A stretch of DNA of 24,359 bases, from NCBI GenBank assembly GCA_002310115.1, contig DBYI01000110.1:1-24359 (forward strand), written 5' to 3'. Numbering within the stretch: the stretch's first letter is position 1; each line of letters begins with the position of its first letter. The stretch is from Ruminococcus flavefaciens. GTDB lineage: Bacteria > Bacillota > Clostridia > Oscillospirales > Ruminococcaceae. The notes below the pieces were generated by a model that saw nothing but the letters and a program-made list of their open reading frames with translations, was not told where the DNA came from and did no database searches. This document shows, piece after piece, positions 21,802 through 24,359 of the stretch. A program made the translations under genes and the position numbers.

Positions 21802-22920
21802 ATGAAAAAGAATCACAAAAAAATACTTGCAATTATTTCGTTTATTATTGGCTGTATCGGCGGTATAGTGTTTTCAAATAAATTATTATCAATGATTGAA
21901 AGAGTTTCAACAGACAGAAGTCCAGGATTTAAATTAGGATTATTGCTGACTATAATAATTTCACTTGTTGTTGCATCATTGATTTCGCTTATTATACACG
22001 AAGGCGGTCATCTCGTATTCGGATTATTATCCGGATATAAGTATCTTTTATTCAGAATTGGTTCGCTGACACTAATCAAAAGGAATAATAAGTATGAATT
22101 AAAAAAATTCTCTATAAAAGGCACTGGAGGACAGTGTATACTTATGCCTCCAGAGAGTGATGATCCTCAGAAGATTCCTTTTTTACTATATCATGCAGGC
22201 GGTGGTATTTTTAATTTGCTTACTGCTGCTATTGTGTTTCCGATAGCAGTTGCCGTTGAAAGCATTATTCTTAAGGTGTTTCTTCTGGTATTGGCATTTG
22301 TTTCGTTTATGCTTGGTTTAACTAATTTGATTCCTCTTATGGTACAAGTGCCGAATGACGGCTATAACATAATGATGATGTTACGACATCCAGCTGAAAG
22401 AACAGCAGTATATAAAATGCTAAAAGTCAATGGGCTTCTGTTCAATGGCTTGACTCCTTCTCAGATATCTCCTGAAGTTATTGAGCTTGGAAGTGAAGGT
22501 TTCTACAAATCAGCAGAAAACATTCTTAAAGGAAGTGCATTTTTAGACAAACTGAATTTTGAAGAGGCTGAGAAGCAATTTGATGAAGGTGCAAAAGATG
22601 ATACGATTGCCTATTATCAGCTTGAAAATCGTTCTGAGTTATTGTTCTGCAAAATAATGAATAAAGCTCCTAATGAGGAAATAGATGCTTTATACGATAA
22701 TGAGCTTGCGAAATACATAGCAAATGCAGGCAGGACTTTTATTTCTAAAAGAAGACAGATGTATGCTTATTATCTTCTGTATAAGCATGATGTGCAAGCT
22801 GCTGAAAAAGAATACCAGGCCGCTCTGAAGCTCAAGGATACATATCCAATTGAGGGAGAAGTAATTTCAGAACTTAAACTTATAGACTATATCAAGAATA
22901 GTGTGACTACAAATGCATAA
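21802..22920 (+). CDS. M50-type (site-2-protease-like) membrane metalloprotease
   Basis: The 372-residue protein starts at ATG 21802 behind GGAGG. After two N-terminal hydrophobic segments (about 7-30 and 46-65) it has the zinc motif HEGGH (66-70: H66, E67, H70). Further membrane helices lie at about 132-180. The third-ligand motif NDGYN (185-189, D186) follows, as in M50 intramembrane proteases. Residues about 200-372 are soluble, mostly helical and resemble TPR-like repeats (for example EEAEKQFDEGAKDDTIAYYQ), perhaps for substrate capture. M50 enzymes cut membrane-spanning substrates such as anti-sigma factors or signal-peptide remnants. No PDZ domain is visible, unlike RseP. It is co-transcribed with a CPBP protease 17 nt downstream. 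The natural substrate is unknown. Confidence 0.88.
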   Translation: MKKNHKKILAIISFIIGCIGGIVFSNKLLSMIERVSTDRSPGFKLGLLLTIIISLVVASLISLIIHEGGHLVFGLLSGYKYLLFRIGSLTLIKRNNKYELKKFSIKGTGGQCILMPPESDDPQKIPFLLYHAGGGIFNLLTAAIVFPIAVAVESIILKVFLLVLAFVSFMLGLTNLIPLMVQVPNDGYNIMMMLRHPAERTAVYKMLKVNGLLFNGLTPSQISPEVIELGSEGFYKSAENILKGSAFLDKLNFEEAEKQFDEGAKDDTIAYYQLENRSELLFCKIMNKAPNEEIDALYDNELAKYIANAGRTFISKRRQMYAYYLLYKHDVQAAEKEYQAALKLKDTYPIEGEVISELKLIDYIKNSVTTNA

Positions 22921-22937
22921 TTTATTTAGAGGTATAT

Positions 22938-23798
22938 ATGAAGGAAATGATGGTAAGAAACACTGTTAGAACTTGCTGTGCAATATTCATTGTTTTGATA
23001 GTTGTTCATGCTTTTGAAGCTATATTTCTAAGGATGGATGAGACATTTTTCGGAGAAAACTTTATAAATAAGCTTTTCGGTATTTTTGTCCTTTGGATTG
23101 TCTTGCGTATTCTGCGGTGGCAATGGAACGATATAGGATTTTCAAAGGTCAGATTACTTCAAAATATTGCTTTAGGATTATTACTTGCTTTAATGGCGTT
23201 TTTTGTAGCTTATACAATTGAATATTTGGTGCTAAAAAGCCAGGGAATTACTGTTAAATTCGGATTCTTTATGACTGGATTCTCTTTGAATGGCGAGTCT
23301 GAGGTTCACAGAGGAATTGGATTTATCCTGATGTGTGTATGTTTCAATGTAATAAACGTTATTATGGAAGAAGGCACATTCAGAGGGCTTTTTTACGGGA
23401 TTATCAAAGCTGATCATTCTATGAAGGCTGCAATACTTATTCAGGCGCTGTTGTTCGGAATATGGCATATAGTTACACCGCTTCATAATCTTATTGATAG
23501 GGATATCAATTTAGGCGGTTTTGTTGGCCTTAGTATCGGATATGTTATTCTGGCAGGTATAATGGGAGTCAAATGGGCTTTGATGTATCGTCTGACAGGA
23601 AGTCTTTATGCTGGTATGGCAGATCATTTTTTTAATAACTGTATTGCTACAAATCTTCTGCATTTATCTACTGAAAACGGAACTGACGAAATTATGATCA
23701 TACGAGTATTGATAGCGCAGCTTCTTTCATTCGCTGTTGTAGTATTAATCTGGAAAGTCTATTACCAAAAGAGACTTGGACAGAAGATAGATACTTAA
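22938..23798 (+). CDS. CPBP-family intramembrane protease, second gene of the protease operon
   Basis: ATG 22938 follows AGAGG by about seven bases and lies only 17 nt past the M50 gene, so the two form an operon. The 286-residue protein has about eight hydrophobic helices and all CPBP motifs: MEEGTFRG with E144, E145 and R149, LFGIWH with H177, and ADHFFNN with H230 and N233/N234. It differs clearly from the CPBP protein at 17769 (EEGTFRG against EEVVFRG), so this is not a recent duplication. The family comprises glutamic intramembrane endopeptidases. Its stop codon at 23796-23798 touches the start of a truncated tnpA remnant, so its last few codons might have been altered by the insertion or deletion that created that junction. 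No terminator separates them. Confidence 0.88.
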   Translation: MKEMMVRNTVRTCCAIFIVLIVVHAFEAIFLRMDETFFGENFINKLFGIFVLWIVLRILRWQWNDIGFSKVRLLQNIALGLLLALMAFFVAYTIEYLVLKSQGITVKFGFFMTGFSLNGESEVHRGIGFILMCVCFNVINVIMEEGTFRGLFYGIIKADHSMKAAILIQALLFGIWHIVTPLHNLIDRDINLGGFVGLSIGYVILAGIMGVKWALMYRLTGSLYAGMADHFFNNCIATNLLHLSTENGTDEIMIIRVLIAQLLSFAVVVLIWKVYYQKRLGQKIDT

Positions 23799-23799
23799 A

Positions 23800-24071
23800 T
23801 TGGTACATAAAGATCATGTACACATACTTTTCAAAGCACACCCAAACACAGAGATAAGTAAGTTTATAAATGCATATAAAAGCGCAAGCAGCAGGCTTTT
23901 GAAAAAGGAATTTCCGCAAATACGGGAAAATTATGGAAAGAAACATTCTGGAGTCAGAGTTTTTGCCTTATTACAACGGGTGGAGCGCCAATAGAAGTAA
24001 TAAAGGAATACATAGAAAACCAGGGACAGATTGATAGAAGAAGGAAGCAGAATGGCAAACAAGGCATATAA
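23800..24071 (+). pseudogene. tnpA: tnpA remnant (IS200/IS605 Y1 transposase), truncated and frameshifted
   Basis: The remnant reads KDHVHILF (the HUH-nuclease HxH pair) onward, through SKFINAYKSASSRLLKKEFP to PQIRE. The frame then breaks at the A run 23927-23930. Adding one A restores the family sequence KLWKETFWSQSF, followed by VIKEYIENQ, whose tyrosine is the expected catalytic Y, to a stop at 24069-24071. About 60 N-terminal residues are missing, and no proper start or ribosome binding site exists. Full-length TnpA is about 130-155 residues and cuts single-stranded DNA during peel-and-paste transposition. This copy cannot work. Its last 20 bases overlap the tnpB start, as in intact elements. 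Confidence 0.85.
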
Positions 24072-24359
24072 ATTCAGAATATACCCAAACGCAGAACAGC
24101 AAGTCATGTTTGCAAAAACATTCGGCTGTGTACGTTTTATCTATAATCGTATGCTATCTGATAAAATTGAGTATTACAATGAGACTGGAAAAAGGTTAAT
24201 CAACACACCAGCACAGTATAAAGAAAAATATGAGTGGCTGAAAGAAGTGGACAGTCTTGCTTTAGCTAATACACAAATTAATTTGCAGACAGCATATAAT
24301 AATTTTTTTAGAAATCCCAGAATTGGTTTTCCAAAGTTTAAATCCAGGAAATCTAATCA
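24052..24359 (+). CDS. tnpB: TnpB (IS605 OrfB) RNA-guided nuclease, N-terminal part
   Basis: The frame opens at ATG 24052, behind AGAAGGAAG, and stays open to the window edge (102 codons of an expected 370-430). The N-terminus KAYKFRIYPNAEQQ, then FGCVRFIYNRML and later FFRNPRIGFPKFKSRK, is the classic TnpB/OrfB beginning (wedge region and helix-turn-helix_OrfB area). TnpB proteins are omega-RNA-guided DNA endonucleases that help keep IS200/IS605 elements at their donor sites and are the ancestors of Cas12. The RuvC catalytic residues and zinc finger would lie outside the window, so activity cannot be judged. The accompanying tnpA is dead, so this tnpB could at best be mobilised by a TnpA encoded elsewhere. 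Confidence 0.92.
   Translation, partial: MANKAYKFRIYPNAEQQVMFAKTFGCVRFIYNRMLSDKIEYYNETGKRLINTPAQYKEKYEWLKEVDSLALANTQINLQTAYNNFFRNPRIGFPKFKSRKSN

Larger units (their letters stand above)
23791..24359 (+). mobile_element. IS200/IS605-type element, 5'-truncated and running off the right edge
   Basis: A truncated Y1 transposase (tnpA) and an overlapping tnpB in the same orientation are the usual IS605 gene order. The left end and the first part of tnpA are missing, because homology starts right at the stop codon of the CPBP gene. The right end is outside the window. Confidence 0.85.

Noticed and set aside
23800..23994. An independent 64-residue gene after the CPBP gene
   Set aside because: Its sequence is the middle of TnpA (KDHVHILF), followed by an out-of-frame tail after a one-base loss; it is a pseudogene fragment.
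1..24359. tRNA, rRNA and known riboswitch classes
   Set aside because: No cloverleaf, rRNA-like or recognised riboswitch sequence was seen by eye; a covariance-model search would be needed to exclude small structured RNAs.

Overview
The window most likely comes from a fibre-degrading, cellulosome-forming Clostridia bacterium of the Ruminococcus type (R. flavefaciens-like). The evidence is a GH11 xylanase carrying a type I dockerin, a GH9-GH16 glucanase whose domains are joined by very long Asn/Gln/Trp-rich repeats (a linker style known from R. flavefaciens 17 xylanase XYLA), a CotH-family lipoprotein, BspA-like surface proteins, one with an LPxTG sortase signal, and Gram-positive style promoters and ribosome binding sites. 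The genus is inferred; there is no rRNA or tRNA in the window to confirm it.

Left part (1-11702, all on the minus strand): a DUF285/BspA-type leucine-rich-repeat surface protein that runs off the left edge; a 1663-residue LRR_5 cell-wall protein ending in LPQTG; and the secreted GH9-GH16 enzyme. The two complete genes have hairpin terminators. The LPxTG gene has a consensus promoter with an array of 8-bp motifs, four of them at exact 10-bp intervals, upstream of it.

Middle part (12208-20347, plus strand): a two-domain lipoprotein of unknown role, a small secreted beta-propeller-like protein, a multidomain xylanase (GH11, CBM22-like module, dockerin and a cryptic second GH11-like domain whose nucleophile position is Asp), histone-like HU with a perfect consensus promoter and a 5' hairpin, a CPBP intramembrane protease, and a CotH lipoprotein.

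Right part (20546-24359): a minus-strand C_GCAxxG_C_C redox-type protein and a plus-strand small basic protein are divergently transcribed from two strong promoters with a perfect 10-bp inverted repeat between them. Then comes a two-gene operon of an M50-type membrane metalloprotease and a second CPBP protease. At the right edge is an IS200/IS605-type remnant: tnpA lacks its N-terminus and is frameshifted, followed by an overlapping tnpB that continues out of the window.

The GH9-GH16 enzyme and the xylanase point to breakdown of mixed-linkage glucan, cellulose and xylan, the surface proteins to adhesion, and the CotH protein to cell-surface functions often found with cellulosomes. The right-hand genes look like regulatory or housekeeping accessory genes next to a decaying mobile element. 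The most notable observations are the cryptic GH11-like domain, the double N/Q/W repeat architecture, the divergent operator and the 10-bp-phased motif array.
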